The notes under the pieces: model-generated
Databases searched by the model: none
Told to the model about the DNA's origin: nothing
What the model saw: the letters and a program-made list of their open reading frames with translations, nothing else
Translations under genes and position numbers: made by a program
DNA from: Mycolicibacterium tokaiense
GTDB lineage: Bacteria > Actinomycetota > Actinomycetes > Mycobacteriales > Mycobacteriaceae
DNA: 64,000 bases
Assembly (NCBI RefSeq): GCF_010725885.1
Contig: NZ_AP022600.1
Span: forward strand, 3,472,001 to 3,536,000
Reading direction: 5' to 3'
Part shown: positions 36,811-46,155 of the stretch, in pieces
How the letters are laid out: every line of letters starts with the position of its first letter
How positions within the stretch are numbered: the first letter of the stretch is position 1

Positions 36811-38094
36811 TCACTCGCGGCGCAGGCGGGTGTCCAGGAAGCGCTCGAGGCGCTCGAAGCCCTCGACGGCCTTGGTGTAGGGCGCGCCGGGCTTGTCCGC
36901 GGCCGCCGGGTCCTCCACGTGGGCGACGAACTGCCCCAGCGGGGTATCGGCGGCCAGGGTCTTGTCCACCGTGTCGTCCCCGGAGTAGTCGCCGACGTCC
37001 TGGAGCAGCTCGACGGCCAGGGCCAGCTGATCGCGGTCGATGCCCTCTGGGCCCTCGGCGATCTCCTCCGACAGTCCGGTGAGCACATAGACGTTCTCGT
37101 CGGTGACGCTGACGTCCAGCGAGCCGTCCACCGCGGCGGTGCGGATGTCGTCGTAGGTGCTCAAGTCCGAGAGGTCGTGGTCGTGCTCGTCGGCCAGGTA
37201 GCGGGCCAGCGCCCGCTCGGAGGTGAAGACGCTGATGCGGCCGTTGCGACCGAGGAACAGCGGGCGGTCATCGAAGTAGCAGCGCAGGGTGAAGAAGGTC
37301 CCCGAGCTGGTCATCAGCTGAACCGGATCGATGCCGACCTTGGCCCAGAAGTCATCGTCGCCGCCGAGTGCACCGGCGCTCTCGGCCTCGGCGGCCAGCA
37401 CCTCGTCCTCGGGGTCAACCTCGTCGTCGAGAACGCCGTCGTCGACGCCCTCGGCGCCGTCCTCGGCCACCAGCTCGTCCTCGGGCTCTTCGGGTGCCGG
37501 TGCGGCCAGCTCCTCGGTGGCCGCGGCCACCAGCTTCTCGTCGACATCCGGGGTGGTGATGATGTCGTCGATCGCGGCGATGATGCCGTCCCAGTTGCGC
37601 CCCACGATCGCGGCGATGTTGTTCCAGCGCTTGAGGCCGGCTTTGCCGCTGAATTCGTCCAGCCCGCCGTTGACGCCGCTGAGCGCGGGGTTGCCGTTGA
37701 AGAACTTGGTGACCGCGGGCAGCTCGCACACCGACCCGATGGACGACACGATGGCCAGCGTGCGGGCCAGGGTGGCCACCGACTCCTCGGTGGGCTTGTC
37801 GGCCAGCAGCTCTTCCACGGCGATCAGGTCGAACTGCCGATCCTCGCCCGGATCGAAGCGGTGTGCATTGGCCTCGACCAGCTGCGGCCACGCCGGGTGG
37901 TCGGACAGATCGTTGGGGGCGCCGCCGCGCACGAACGCCGCCAGCTCCGCCGGTCCGGGCAGGCCGTAGAGATCGTCCTCGTCACCCAGCAGCGCCTCCC
38001 ACTCGTCGCCGGCATCGCGCCAGCGGGGCGCCCACACAGTGTAGAAATCGCCCGCGGTCAGGGTGAGTCGGATCGGCACAAGCTCAGCAGCCAT
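36811..38094 (-). CDS. conserved acidic mycobacterial protein (Rv3311-like)
   Basis: A 427-residue soluble protein without recognised catalytic motifs. The N-terminal part (LTLTAGDFYTVWAPRWRDAG) and C-terminal part (TLRCYFDDRPLFLGRNGRIS) flank a very acidic, alanine-rich linker at about residues 215-255 (EEPEDELVAEDGAEG and similar). It occupies the place of M. tuberculosis Rv3311 between add and upp. The ATG at 38094 starts MAAELVPIRL; a 17-codon upstream extension lacks family character. No function is assigned. The linker suggests a flexible two-domain protein. Confidence 0.85.
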   Translation of the reverse strand: MAAELVPIRLTLTAGDFYTVWAPRWRDAGDEWEALLGDEDDLYGLPGPAELAAFVRGGAPNDLSDHPAWPQLVEANAHRFDPGEDRQFDLIAVEELLADKPTEESVATLARTLAIVSSIGSVCELPAVTKFFNGNPALSGVNGGLDEFSGKAGLKRWNNIAAIVGRNWDGIIAAIDDIITTPDVDEKLVAAATEELAAPAPEEPEDELVAEDGAEGVDDGVLDDEVDPEDEVLAAEAESAGALGGDDDFWAKVGIDPVQLMTSSGTFFTLRCYFDDRPLFLGRNGRISVFTSERALARYLADEHDHDLSDLSTYDDIRTAAVDGSLDVSVTDENVYVLTGLSEEIAEGPEGIDRDQLALAVELLQDVGDYSGDDTVDKTLAADTPLGQFVAHVEDPAAADKPGAPYTKAVEGFERLERFLDTRLRRE

Positions 38095-38133
38095 GCGGCA
38101 CAGGATAACGACGTGCCCTGGGGAGTCCGCGAC

Positions 38134-38190
38134 GCCCGTGCGCAAACCACGTCGACGGCGCGGCGTTTTGCCCGCGGGCGCGCACGCTCG
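38134..38190 (+). repeat. 57-bp palindromic element, family A, copy 3
   Basis: Contains GTGCGCAAACCACG, a 30-base middle ending GCCCGCGGGCGC, and GCACGCTCG. The left end has drifted (CGCC instead of GAGC), shortening the outer stem. Unlike the other copies it lies between two divergent genes, 40 bases upstream of the Rv3311-like start and 26 bases upstream of upp, where terminator function makes no sense. Confidence 0.82.
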
Positions 38191-38216
38191 GCGGGAGTTC
38201 TCTAGGGTTGCGGCCT

Positions 38217-38840
38217 ATGGATGTGCGGGTCGTCGATCACCCCCTGGCCGCGGCGCGGCTGACCACGCTGCGAGACGAGCGCACCGACAACGCCGGCTTC
38301 CGTGCCGCGTTGCGCGACCTCACGCTGATGCTGGTCTACGAGGCCACCCGCGACGCCCCCCGGGCGGCCATCAATGTGCGCACGCCGCTGATGGACACCA
38401 CGGGCCACCGCCTGGCCTCGCCGCCGCTGCTGGTCCCGGTGCTGCGGGCCGGCCTCGGCATGGTGGATCAGGCGCACGCACTCATCCCCGAGGCCAAAGT
38501 CGGCTTCATCGGGGTCGCCCGCAACGAGGAGACCCACCAACCCACGCCGTACCTGGAATCGCTGCCCGATGACCTGAGCGAGCAGCCGGTCTTCGTCTTG
38601 GATCCCATGCTCGCCACCGGGGGGTCGATGGTGCACGCACTGGGGTTGCTGCAATCGCGGGGCGCCGTGGACATCACGCTGCTGTGCGTGGTGGCCGCCC
38701 CGGAGGGGGTGGCCGCCGTAGAGGCGGCGGCGCCACAGGTGAGGCTCTACACCGCCACCATCGACGACGGTCTCAACGAGGTGGCCTACATCGTCCCGGG
38801 CCTCGGCGACGCGGGTGATCGCCAGTTCGGTCCCCGCTGA
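38217..38840 (+). CDS. upp: uracil phosphoribosyltransferase
   Basis: A 207-residue phosphoribosyltransferase making UMP from uracil and PRPP. It has the family N-terminus [19 protein letters not shown], the uracil/PRPP loop [20 protein letters not shown], the PRPP motif [18 protein letters not shown], and the C-terminal [12 protein letters not shown] that binds uracil. The ATG at 38217 is preferred over an upstream start three codons earlier. It functionally complements cdd/deoA in pyrimidine salvage, although on a separate transcript. The YdcF-like gene starts on the base after its stop. Confidence 0.96.
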   Translation: MDVRVVDHPLAAARLTTLRDERTDNAGFRAALRDLTLMLVYEATRDAPRAAINVRTPLMDTTGHRLASPPLLVPVLRAGLGMVDQAHALIPEAKVGFIGVARNEETHQPTPYLESLPDDLSEQPVFVLDPMLATGGSMVHALGLLQSRGAVDITLLCVVAAPEGVAAVEAAAPQVRLYTATIDDGLNEVAYIVPGLGDAGDRQFGPR

Positions 38841-39386
38841 GTGCGACGATTCCTGTTCTGGACCACGGCCGTCGCGCTGGTGATCGTGACCGTGGCCGGG
38901 GTGGCCGGGTACGCGCTGTTCACCCGTCCGCATGTCGACCCGCTGACCAAGGCGGACGCCATCGTGGTGCTCGGCGGCGATCAGGACGGCCGCATCGACT
39001 ACGGACTGGAGCTGGCCCGGCAGGGTTATGCCGACACCCTGGTGATCGCCGACTCCTACCCGCCGGACTACCCGGTGATCCGGCGGGCCTGCGCATCGGG
39101 CACGGCGCGCATCGAGGTGGTGTGCTTCGTCCCCGACCCCTGGACCACGCTGGGCGAGGCGATGTTCGCCTCCGCCATGGCCCGGGAGCGCGGCTGGACG
39201 CACCTGATCGTGGTGTCCTGGAACTTCCACATGGTGCGGGCCCGCTACATCTTCGAGAAGTGCTTCGGCGGTGAGTTGACCATGCACCCGGTGCCCCGGG
39301 CCTACGACTACAGCGTCCCGTATTGGGCCTATGTGTACGCCTACCAGTACGCGGCACTGGCCAAGGCGGCCACGCTGCCCTGTTGA
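38841..39386 (+). CDS. YdcF-family (DUF218) membrane-anchored protein
   Basis: A 181-residue protein with an N-terminal membrane anchor (FLFWTTAVALVIVTVAGVAG) and a DUF218/YdcF domain: DAIVVLGGDQDGRIDYGLEL near the N-terminus, the DTLVIADSYP strand, and SWNFHMVRARYIFEKCF, which carries the conserved R/H positions. The family is linked to SAM binding and envelope metabolism, but the reaction is unknown. The GTG start immediately follows the upp stop, so the two genes are probably coupled. Topology suggests the domain faces outward. Confidence 0.85.
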   Translation: MRRFLFWTTAVALVIVTVAGVAGYALFTRPHVDPLTKADAIVVLGGDQDGRIDYGLELARQGYADTLVIADSYPPDYPVIRRACASGTARIEVVCFVPDPWTTLGEAMFASAMARERGWTHLIVVSWNFHMVRARYIFEKCFGGELTMHPVPRAYDYSVPYWAYVYAYQYAALAKAATLPC

Positions 39387-39395
39387 CGGGACGGC

Positions 39396-40898
39396 TCAGT
39401 CGCTCCCGGGCCTGCCGGGTTTGCGACGGTGCTCGTCCATCATCGGGGTGTCCGCCACCACCGGGTAGTCGCCGGTGATGCCGATCCGGGCGGCCGAGAT
39501 CGCCATCACCTTGGCGCGCACCGCATACCAGCCGGCGATCAGGGCGGGCACGATGACGGCGAGAGCGACGGCGTTCCAGTAGTTCTCGTAGCACATCAGG
39601 ACGGTGACGGCCGCCAGGAAGACCAGGGTCGCGTAACTGGTGTACGGCGAGAGCGGCATTCGGAACGAGGGGCGGGTCAAGATGCCCTTCTTCTCCCACC
39701 GGTGCAGCTGGATCTGGCAGGCCACGATCATGCCCCAGGTCGAGATGATGCCCAGAGCCGAGAGATCCAGTGCGATGTTGAACGCCTCGGCCGGCACCAC
39801 GAGGTTGAGCCCGACACCGAACAACGTGATCAGACCGGTCAGTGCGATCCCGCCGAACGGCACCCCGTTCTTGTTCATCTTGCCGGTGAACTGCGGCGCG
39901 CTGCCGTTGAGCGCCAATGAGCGCAGGATGCGGCCGGTGGAGTACAGGCCTGCGTTGAGGCTCGACAGGGCGGCGGTGAACACCACCAGGTTCATCATGC
40001 CGCCCGCGGCGGGCACCCCGATGCTGGAGAAGAACGTGACGAACGGGCTCTCGCCCGCCTTGTAAGCGGTGTAAGGCAGCAGCAGCGCCAGCAGGATCAG
40101 CGAACCCACGTAGAACACCGCAATCCGCACGATCACCGCATTGATGGCGCGCGGCATGATCTTGGCCGGATTCTCGGTCTCGCCAGCGGCGGTACCCACC
40201 AGTTCCACTGCGGCGTAGGCGAAGATCACCCCGGAGGTGACGATCACCAGCGCGAACAAGCCTTGCGGGAACAGTCCGCCGTTGTCGGTCAGGATGCCGA
40301 ATCCGGTTGGCTGGTCCTGTATCTCGAAGCGGCCGGCCAGGAACACGGTGCCGACGATGAGGAAGAGCACCAGCGCCGCCACCTTGATCAGGGCTGCCCA
40401 GAACTCCATCTCGCCGAACAGTTTCACCGAGATGACGTTCATTGCCATCACCACCGCCAGGGCCACCAGCGCGATCACCCACTGCGGGATGGCCTGGAAC
40501 ATGCTCCAGTAGTGGGTGTAGAGGGCGATGGCGGTGACGTCGACGATCGCGGTCATCGCCCAGTTGAAGAAGTAGAGCCACCCGGTGACGTAAGCCGTTT
40601 TCTCGCCGAAGAATTCGCGTGCGTAGGACACGAACGCGCCAGAGGACGGTCGGTGCAACACCAGTTCGCCGAGCGCGCGCAGGATGAAGAAGACGAAAAC
40701 GCCGCAGACGGCGTACACCAGGAACAGCCCGGGCCCGGCGCTGTTGAGCCGACTGCCCGCGCCCATGAACAGCCCGGTGCCGATGGCGCCACCGATGGCG
40801 ATCATCTGGATCTGCCGGGGTTTGAGGCCTTTGTGGTAGCCCTCTTCCTCGTGGGCCAGCGCTGAGTTGTCGTAGCCCGTGGCAGGCGCGGTGCTCAT
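39396..40898 (-). CDS. amino acid permease, L-asparagine type (AnsP-like)
   Basis: A 500-residue APC-superfamily proton symporter with twelve hydrophobic segments. The N-terminus [20 protein letters not shown] then [16 protein letters not shown] is the amino-acid permease signature. [20 protein letters not shown] and [17 protein letters not shown] resemble mycobacterial AnsP asparagine permeases and the related GabP/CycA group. The ATG is preceded by GAGGTGA. It faces the YdcF-like gene tail to tail. Asparagine specificity is a family-level guess. Confidence 0.85.
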   Translation of the reverse strand: MSTAPATGYDNSALAHEEEGYHKGLKPRQIQMIAIGGAIGTGLFMGAGSRLNSAGPGLFLVYAVCGVFVFFILRALGELVLHRPSSGAFVSYAREFFGEKTAYVTGWLYFFNWAMTAIVDVTAIALYTHYWSMFQAIPQWVIALVALAVVMAMNVISVKLFGEMEFWAALIKVAALVLFLIVGTVFLAGRFEIQDQPTGFGILTDNGGLFPQGLFALVIVTSGVIFAYAAVELVGTAAGETENPAKIMPRAINAVIVRIAVFYVGSLILLALLLPYTAYKAGESPFVTFFSSIGVPAAGGMMNLVVFTAALSSLNAGLYSTGRILRSLALNGSAPQFTGKMNKNGVPFGGIALTGLITLFGVGLNLVVPAEAFNIALDLSALGIISTWGMIVACQIQLHRWEKKGILTRPSFRMPLSPYTSYATLVFLAAVTVLMCYENYWNAVALAVIVPALIAGWYAVRAKVMAISAARIGITGDYPVVADTPMMDEHRRKPGRPGSD

Positions 40899-41015
40899 GG
40901 TTCACCTCGGGATCGTCAGGAGCGGACGCACGCCGGTGTGCAGGGACTCCAGAGGTGTTCCCCACCGCAGGTGAACCCCGGTAAACCCTGGGTAAGGTGT
41001 CGTTACCCGGACCTG

Positions 41016-42494
41016 TCAGTTGGCTGTGAGCAGCGCGGAGACCTCCGCGCCGGCCTCGGCGAGCAGGGTGGCGGCCAGGGTGCGGGCCCCGGCCACATCG
41101 GCCTGCGGGGGCAGGGCCACTTCCAGATACCCCTTGATCTTGGGCTCCGTCCCAGACGGTCGGATGGCCACTCGCACGGACTCGCCGGTGAAGACCAGCG
41201 CATCGGTGCGCTGGTCGCCGCGCCGGTCCAGCAGGTCTTCGACGTTGACGTCGATACCGGCCAGCTGTGCCGGCGGGTGGGCCCGCAACCGGGTCATCAC
41301 CGCCGGGGCATCATCGACCCGTTCGGTGGCGGCGGCGGTGGCGTGCACCCCGTGCCTGCGAGCCAGGCCGTCCAGGGCCTCGGGGACCGAGCTGTGCGCG
41401 GCCTTCAACGCCGACACCAGGTCGCAGGCCAGTACTGCTGCGCTCACGCCGTCCTTGTCGCGCACCGCCGCCGGATCCACACAGTGCCCGATGGCCTCCT
41501 CGTAGGCGTACACCAGAGCGTCGTCGGCGGCTCGCGCCAGCCATTTGAACCCGGTCAGGGTCTCCACGTGCCGGGCGCCGTGCGCGGCCGCGATGTGCGC
41601 CAGCAGCCGCGAGGACACCACGGTGCTGGCCACCACCGCATCGTCACGGTGTTGCGTGGACAGCACGTAATCGCCCAGCAGCCAGCCGGTTTCGTCACCG
41701 GAGAGCATCCGCCAGCCGTCGTGGGTGGGGATTCCCGCCGCGCACCGGTCGGCGTCGGGGTCCAGGGCGATGGCGATGTCGGCGTCGACCTCGCCCGCCA
41801 GCGCCAACAGGGCGTCGGTGGCGCCCGGCTCCTCGGGGTTGGGGAAGGTGACGGTCGGGAAGTCGGGGTCAGGCCAGAACTGGGTCTCGACGGTGTGGAC
41901 GTCGGTGATACCGGCGCGGCGCAGCACCTCCAGGGCCACCGTGCCGCCCACGCCGTGCAGCGGCGTCAGCGCCACCCGCACCGGGCCCGCGGAGCGCCGC
42001 ACGCCGGCCGCCCGCTCCAGATAGGTCTGCACGATCCCGGTGTCGCTGGGCTGCACCGCAACTCGCTTGATGGCCGGCGGAGCCTGCTGCATCGCCGCCT
42101 CGATCTCGCGGTCGGTGGGGGAGATGATCTGCATGCCACCGTCGAGGTAGACCTTGTAGCCGTTGTCGCCTGCCGGGTTGTGCGACGCGGTGATCTGCAC
42201 CCCCGCGGCGGCGTGCAGGTGCCGGACCGCGAACGCCAGCACCGGGGTGGGCAGCGCGTCGGGCAGCAACAGCACCGAAAACCCGGCGGCGGCGAAGACC
42301 TCGGCAGTGGCCAGCGCGAAATCGTCGGAGTTGTGCCGGGCATCGCGGCCCACCACCACGGTGGATCCGGCCAGGCACCGATCGGTCAGGACCCGGGCCA
42401 GTGCCCACGTGGCGCGCTCGACGTTTTCGATGTTCATCCCGTCGGGCCCGTCGCGCATGGGGCCGCGCAGTCCCGCGGTGCCGAAGGTGATCAC
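41016..42494 (-). CDS. pmmB: phosphomannomutase/phosphoglucomutase (PmmB-like), short N-terminus
   Basis: A 492-residue alpha-D-phosphohexomutase. All active-site loops are present: phosphoserine loop QITASHNPAGDNGYKVY, metal loop IALDPDADRCAAG, sugar loop YAYEEAIGHCVDPAAV, and phosphate loop VAIRPSGTEPKIKG. The chain begins VITFGTAGLRGPMRDG, whereas mycobacterial PmmB proteins as I recall them carry about 40-45 residues before FGTAGLRG. No such segment is encoded upstream, because the frame runs into the MarR gene. The GTG start overlaps the MarR stop (GTGA). It interconverts hexose 1- and 6-phosphates for GDP-mannose and polysaccharide synthesis. Lies near PNP as Rv3308 lies near Rv3307. 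Confidence 0.9.
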   Translation of the reverse strand: MITFGTAGLRGPMRDGPDGMNIENVERATWALARVLTDRCLAGSTVVVGRDARHNSDDFALATAEVFAAAGFSVLLLPDALPTPVLAFAVRHLHAAAGVQITASHNPAGDNGYKVYLDGGMQIISPTDREIEAAMQQAPPAIKRVAVQPSDTGIVQTYLERAAGVRRSAGPVRVALTPLHGVGGTVALEVLRRAGITDVHTVETQFWPDPDFPTVTFPNPEEPGATDALLALAGEVDADIAIALDPDADRCAAGIPTHDGWRMLSGDETGWLLGDYVLSTQHRDDAVVASTVVSSRLLAHIAAAHGARHVETLTGFKWLARAADDALVYAYEEAIGHCVDPAAVRDKDGVSAAVLACDLVSALKAAHSSVPEALDGLARRHGVHATAAATERVDDAPAVMTRLRAHPPAQLAGIDVNVEDLLDRRGDQRTDALVFTGESVRVAIRPSGTEPKIKGYLEVALPPQADVAGARTLAATLLAEAGAEVSALLTAN

Positions 42495-42937
42495 GTCGCT
42501 GATTGTGCCGCCTCGCTGTCGGCGAGCTTGCGCAGCACCGGCGCCACGATCATCAGCAGGTCGTACTCCAGTTCGCTGAGGCTCTCGCGCATGGCGGCCT
42601 CGAGCCACTGGTCCCGCTCGGCGCGGTCCTCGGCAAGGAGCCGCTCGCCTTCGGCCGTGATCTCGATGAGCTGGCGGCGACGGTCCTCGGGATCCGGACT
42701 GCGGGAGACCAGCGCGCGCAGCACCAGTTCGTTGAAGCTGTCGGTCAGTGACTGCACCCGCACCTGCAAGCGGGCGGCGATCTCGGCAGGTGTGGTGACG
42801 CCGGCGCGGCTGGCGTCGCCGAGGATCTGCATCTGGGTGAGCGTCAGCCCGGTGTCGAGACGGTGGCGGCGCATCTGCCTGGCCAGCGCCATGACCGATT
42901 CACGCAGTTCGGTTGCTGCGGGTCCACGTCCGTGCAT
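42491..42937 (-). CDS. MarR-family transcriptional regulator
   Basis: A 148-residue MarR protein: SVMALARQMRRHRLDTGLTL dimer helix, TQMQILGDASRAGVTTPAEI through LQVRVQSLTDSFNELVLRA for the DNA-binding helices, and SRSPDPEDRRRQLIEITAEG for the wing. The ATG at 42937 is only one base from a perfect dyad (42939-42956) containing its own -10-like TATAAC, which indicates a very short or absent leader and tight autorepression. It is coupled to the pmmB-like gene by a GTGA overlap and diverges from the AbrB-type gene, which it may also repress. Confidence 0.9.
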   Translation of the reverse strand: MHGRGPAATELRESVMALARQMRRHRLDTGLTLTQMQILGDASRAGVTTPAEIAARLQVRVQSLTDSFNELVLRALVSRSPDPEDRRRQLIEITAEGERLLAEDRAERDQWLEAAMRESLSELEYDLLMIVAPVLRKLADSEAAQSAT

Positions 42938-42938
42938 C

Positions 42939-42956
42939 ACCAAGTTATACCTTGGT
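42939..42956. promoter_or_regulatory. MarR operator overlapping promoter
   Basis: ACCAAG-TTATAC-CTTGGT is a perfect 6-bp dyad with a 6-bp spacer, two bases upstream of the MarR start codon. On the minus strand the spacer gives TATAAC, a plausible -10. Repressor binding here would block the promoter. The AbrB-type gene starts about 95 bases away on the other strand. Confidence 0.6.
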
Positions 42957-43049
42957 AATTGCGGATCGAGAAGCCGAACACACTGGGTTGATTGATAGGG
43001 AAAGCAAAGGGCATACTTGTCAATAATGGTCAAGGGAGGGCTGAGGCTG

Positions 43050-44162
43050 ATGGTGAGAACGGTGGCGCGCTGGGTTCTGCTGGCCGTGGTCACCGTCGCT
43101 GCCTCCGTCGGCCTGACGCTGCTGGGCGTGCCGTCTGCAGCCCTGTTCGCCGCCCTGGTGGTGGGCATCGTGCTGGCGCTGCTGTCGCTGGCGCCCACCG
43201 CGGTGCCGCGGCGGGCCGGACTGGCGGCCCAGGCGGTGCTCGGCGTCTACATCGGCACCATGGTGCACGACGATTCCCTGGCGGCGTTGGGTCCGCACTG
43301 GCCGATCGTGGTGACCGTCGTGGTGGCGACCCTGGCCATCTCCGTGCTGGCGGGGGCGCTGATGGGACTGCGCCGCGACGTCACACCGCTGACCGGTGCG
43401 TTGGCCCTGGTGGCCGGCGGAGCCTCCGGGCTGGTGGCCATCGCCCGGGAACTCGGTGGTGACGACCGGGTGGTGGCCGTGGTGCAGTACCTGCGGGTGG
43501 GTCTGGTGACCGCCACCATGCCGCTGATCGTGCTGTTCATCTTCCACCCCGACCGGTCCCACCCCACCCAGGTCACCGAGATTGCCTCGGCACCTTGGTA
43601 TGTCAGCGTGGGCCTGATCCTGGCGATCTCCGTGGTGGGGGTGGTGCTCGGCAAGCTGGTGCGGCTGCCCGGGGCCGGGCTGCTGGGTCCGATGGCCATC
43701 ACCGTGGTGCTGGAGGTCACCGGTCAGGACCTCGGCCTGACGGTCCCGTCGGCTCTGGTGCAGGTGGGCTACGTACTGATCGGGTGGCAGGCCGGCGTTG
43801 CCTTCACCCGCGAGTCCCTGAAGTCGGTGGGCCGCGCCATGCCCCTGGCGGTGGCGCTCATCGCGGCGCTGACCATCGCCACGGCGGGCCTGGGTCTGCT
43901 GCTGTCGCACGTCAGCGGTGTCACGCCGCTGGAGGGCTATCTCGCGACCAGTCCGGGCGGGGTCTACGCCGTACTGGCCACCGCCGTCGAGACGGGTTCT
44001 GACGTCACCTTCATCGTCGCCGCCCAGGTGCTGCGCATCCTGGTGATGCTGTTCGCCGCGCCGTGGATGGCCCGGGGCCTGGTGAAGCTCACCGAACGGT
44101 TCGGCGGTCAGAGCCGCGAGATCACCGAGGACAAGAGGGAGCCCATCGCCGTCGCCGACTGA
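43050..44162 (+). CDS. AbrB-family membrane protein (ammonia-monooxygenase-like transporter)
   Basis: A 370-residue polytopic protein of the AbrB family. It has two homologous halves with repeated motifs: [20 protein letters not shown] plus LGVYIGTMV in the first, and [20 protein letters not shown] plus [16 protein letters not shown] in the second. The conserved [20 protein letters not shown] and [20 protein letters not shown] end each half. The older AmoA-like label is misleading; these are putative transporters or regulators. The ATG at 43050 has GGGAGGG nine bases upstream. It is divergent from the MarR gene. The last 55 bases overlap the convergent PNP gene. Confidence 0.88.
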   Translation: MVRTVARWVLLAVVTVAASVGLTLLGVPSAALFAALVVGIVLALLSLAPTAVPRRAGLAAQAVLGVYIGTMVHDDSLAALGPHWPIVVTVVVATLAISVLAGALMGLRRDVTPLTGALALVAGGASGLVAIARELGGDDRVVAVVQYLRVGLVTATMPLIVLFIFHPDRSHPTQVTEIASAPWYVSVGLILAISVVGVVLGKLVRLPGAGLLGPMAITVVLEVTGQDLGLTVPSALVQVGYVLIGWQAGVAFTRESLKSVGRAMPLAVALIAALTIATAGLGLLLSHVSGVTPLEGYLATSPGGVYAVLATAVETGSDVTFIVAAQVLRILVMLFAAPWMARGLVKLTERFGGQSREITEDKREPIAVAD

Positions 44163-44902
44163 CGGCCGGCCTCGAGAACTTCGGCGTGGCTGAGCGGCTC
44201 GCCGGTCATGCCGGCAGCCAAGTTGGTCACCAGCGAGATGCCCAGCACCCGTGCGCCCGCTGCCCGGGCGGCGATGGTCTCGTGCACCGTCGACATGCCC
44301 ACCAGATCGGCGCCCAGGGTGCGCAGCATCCGGATCTCGGCAGGCGTCTCGTAGTGCGGGCCCGGCAGTCCCGCATACACGCCCTCGGTCAGCGTCGGAT
44401 CGATCTCGCGGGCCAGCGCCCGCAACGCCGGTGCATAGGCGTCCACCAGGTCCACGAACTCCGCGCCCACCAGCGGGGAGCGCGCCGTCAGATTGAGGTG
44501 GTCGCTGATCAGCACCGGCTGCCCCACCGCGAAGTCCGCTCGCAGACCACCCGCGGCGTTGGTCAGCACCACGGTGTCCGCGCCGGCAGCGCACGCCGCC
44601 CGCACCGGGTGCACCACGTCGGCCAGGTCATGACCTTCATAGGCGTGGATGCGGCCCACCAGGACCAGCACGCGGTGCTGCCCGAGCGGGACCGACAGCA
44701 CCCGGCCGCCGTGCCCGGCCGCCGTCGGGGTGGTGAACCCCGGCAACTCGGCCATCGGGATCACCACGGTGGGTTCGCCCAGCACCTCGACAGCCGGGGC
44801 CCAGCCGGAGCCCAGCACCACGGCCACATCGTGGCGCTCGACGCCGGTGCGCTCGCGGATGGCGGTGGCGGCACGGGACGCTGCGTCGGCGGGGGAGCTC
44901 AC
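44108..44902 (-). CDS. deoD: purine nucleoside phosphorylase
   Basis: A 264-residue trimeric-type PNP that phosphorolyses inosine and guanosine (and deoxy forms). Motifs: [15 protein letters not shown] phosphate loop, [20 protein letters not shown] then [39 protein letters not shown], the purine-site [13 protein letters not shown] and [20 protein letters not shown], and the C-terminal [10 protein letters not shown]. The GTG at 44902 matches the M. tuberculosis protein length of about 268. It is called deoD in mycobacteria although it is not the hexameric enterobacterial type. Its 3' end overlaps the AbrB-type gene by 55 bases antiparallel. Confidence 0.95.
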   Translation of the reverse strand: MSSPADAASRAATAIRERTGVERHDVAVVLGSGWAPAVEVLGEPTVVIPMAELPGFTTPTAAGHGGRVLSVPLGQHRVLVLVGRIHAYEGHDLADVVHPVRAACAAGADTVVLTNAAGGLRADFAVGQPVLISDHLNLTARSPLVGAEFVDLVDAYAPALRALAREIDPTLTEGVYAGLPGPHYETPAEIRMLRTLGADLVGMSTVHETIAARAAGARVLGISLVTNLAAGMTGEPLSHAEVLEAGRQSATAMGSLLSSVISRL

Positions 44903-44970
44903 GAACGGTGAGCGTAATCGCCCGCGGTGGCCGGGACAGGTCACACCTGCGCCAGTGGGATACTGCTGGG

Positions 44971-46155
44971 ATGTCCGACACCGCCGCGTCCTCGACCGTC
45001 GAGGACGTCGTCCGTCGTCGCCGCGACGACCTGGTGGCGCTGTCGCATGCCATCCACGCCGAGCCGGAACTGGCCTTCGAGGAATACCGCAGCTGCGCCA
45101 AGGTGGCTGCGCTGGTGGCCGAGCGGGGCTTCGAGATCACCGAGAACGCGGGCGGCCTCGCCACCGCGTTCCGGGCGTCCTACGGCAGCGGACCCCTGAC
45201 CGTGGGCGTGTGTGCCGAGTACGACGCGCTGCCGGAAATCGGTCACGCCTGCGGGCACAACATCATCGCGGCCTCGGCCGTGGGCACCGCGCTCGCGCTG
45301 GCTGACGTCGCCGACGATCTCGGGCTGACCGTCGTCCTGGTCGGAACGCCGGCCGAAGAGGCCGGTGGTGGCAAGGTGCTGATGCTCGACGCGGGTGTCT
45401 TCGACGACCTGGCAGCCACCGTGATGCTGCACCCGGGGCCCGTCGACATCGCGGCGGCCCGCTCGCTGGCCCTCTCGGAGGTCTGGGTGACCTACCGGGG
45501 GCGCGAATCCCACGCGGCGGTGGCGCCCTATCTGGGCGTCAACGCCGCCGACGCGGTGACCGTCACCCAGGTGGCCATCGGCCTACTGCGCCAACAACTC
45601 TCACCCGGGCAGATGATGCACGGCATCATCACCGAAGCCGGCCTGGTCCCCAACGTCATCCCGGCCAAGGCGCAGCTGCGCTACACCATGCGGGCCACCG
45701 AGACCTCCGCGCTGCGCGATCTCGAGCAGCGGATGGCCGGATGCTTCCAGGCCGGCGCGGTGGCCACCGGATGTGAGTACGACGTCGCCGAGGCGTCGCC
45801 GATGTACCAGGAGCTGACGCCCGACGGTTTCCTGGCCGAGACCTTCCGGGCCGAGATGCAGCGGCTGGGGCGTACCCCGCTGCCCGCTGAGATGGAGGCC
45901 TCGTTGCCGTTGGGAAGCACGGACATGGGCAATGTCACCAAGGTGATGCCGGGGATCCACCCCGTGGTCGGGGTGGATGCCGGCGGGGCCAGCGTGCACC
46001 AGCCGGGCTTCGCCGCGGCCGCGGCGAGCGCCAGCGGTGACACCGCCGTGGTGGAGGGCGCGATCATGCTGGCCCGGACCGTGGTCGCCCTGGCGGAGTC
46101 GGCGACCGAGCGGGACCGGGTGCTGGAATTGCAGGAGCGGCGGGTGGCGTCATGA
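44971..46155 (+). CDS. amiB1: M20-family amidohydrolase (AmiB1-like)
   Basis: A 394-residue metallo-amidohydrolase of peptidase family M20D. It has [20 protein letters not shown], the metal motifs [19 protein letters not shown] and [14 protein letters not shown] (catalytic Glu), a dimerisation domain from about residue 175 ([20 protein letters not shown]), and the C-terminal [17 protein letters not shown] with the last metal ligand. Members cleave N-acyl or p-aminobenzoyl amino acids. The ATG at 44971 follows an AGTGGGA region. It overlaps the next amidohydrolase by four bases, matching the amiB1-amiA1 pair of M. tuberculosis. Confidence 0.92.
   Translation: MSDTAASSTVEDVVRRRRDDLVALSHAIHAEPELAFEEYRSCAKVAALVAERGFEITENAGGLATAFRASYGSGPLTVGVCAEYDALPEIGHACGHNIIAASAVGTALALADVADDLGLTVVLVGTPAEEAGGGKVLMLDAGVFDDLAATVMLHPGPVDIAAARSLALSEVWVTYRGRESHAAVAPYLGVNAADAVTVTQVAIGLLRQQLSPGQMMHGIITEAGLVPNVIPAKAQLRYTMRATETSALRDLEQRMAGCFQAGAVATGCEYDVAEASPMYQELTPDGFLAETFRAEMQRLGRTPLPAEMEASLPLGSTDMGNVTKVMPGIHPVVGVDAGGASVHQPGFAAAAASASGDTAVVEGAIMLARTVVALAESATERDRVLELQERRVAS

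Noticed and set aside
42495..42608. Missing N-terminus of the PmmB-like enzyme encoded further upstream in frame
   Set aside because: The in-frame residues are an out-of-frame reading of the MarR gene and do not resemble the PmmB N-terminal segment.
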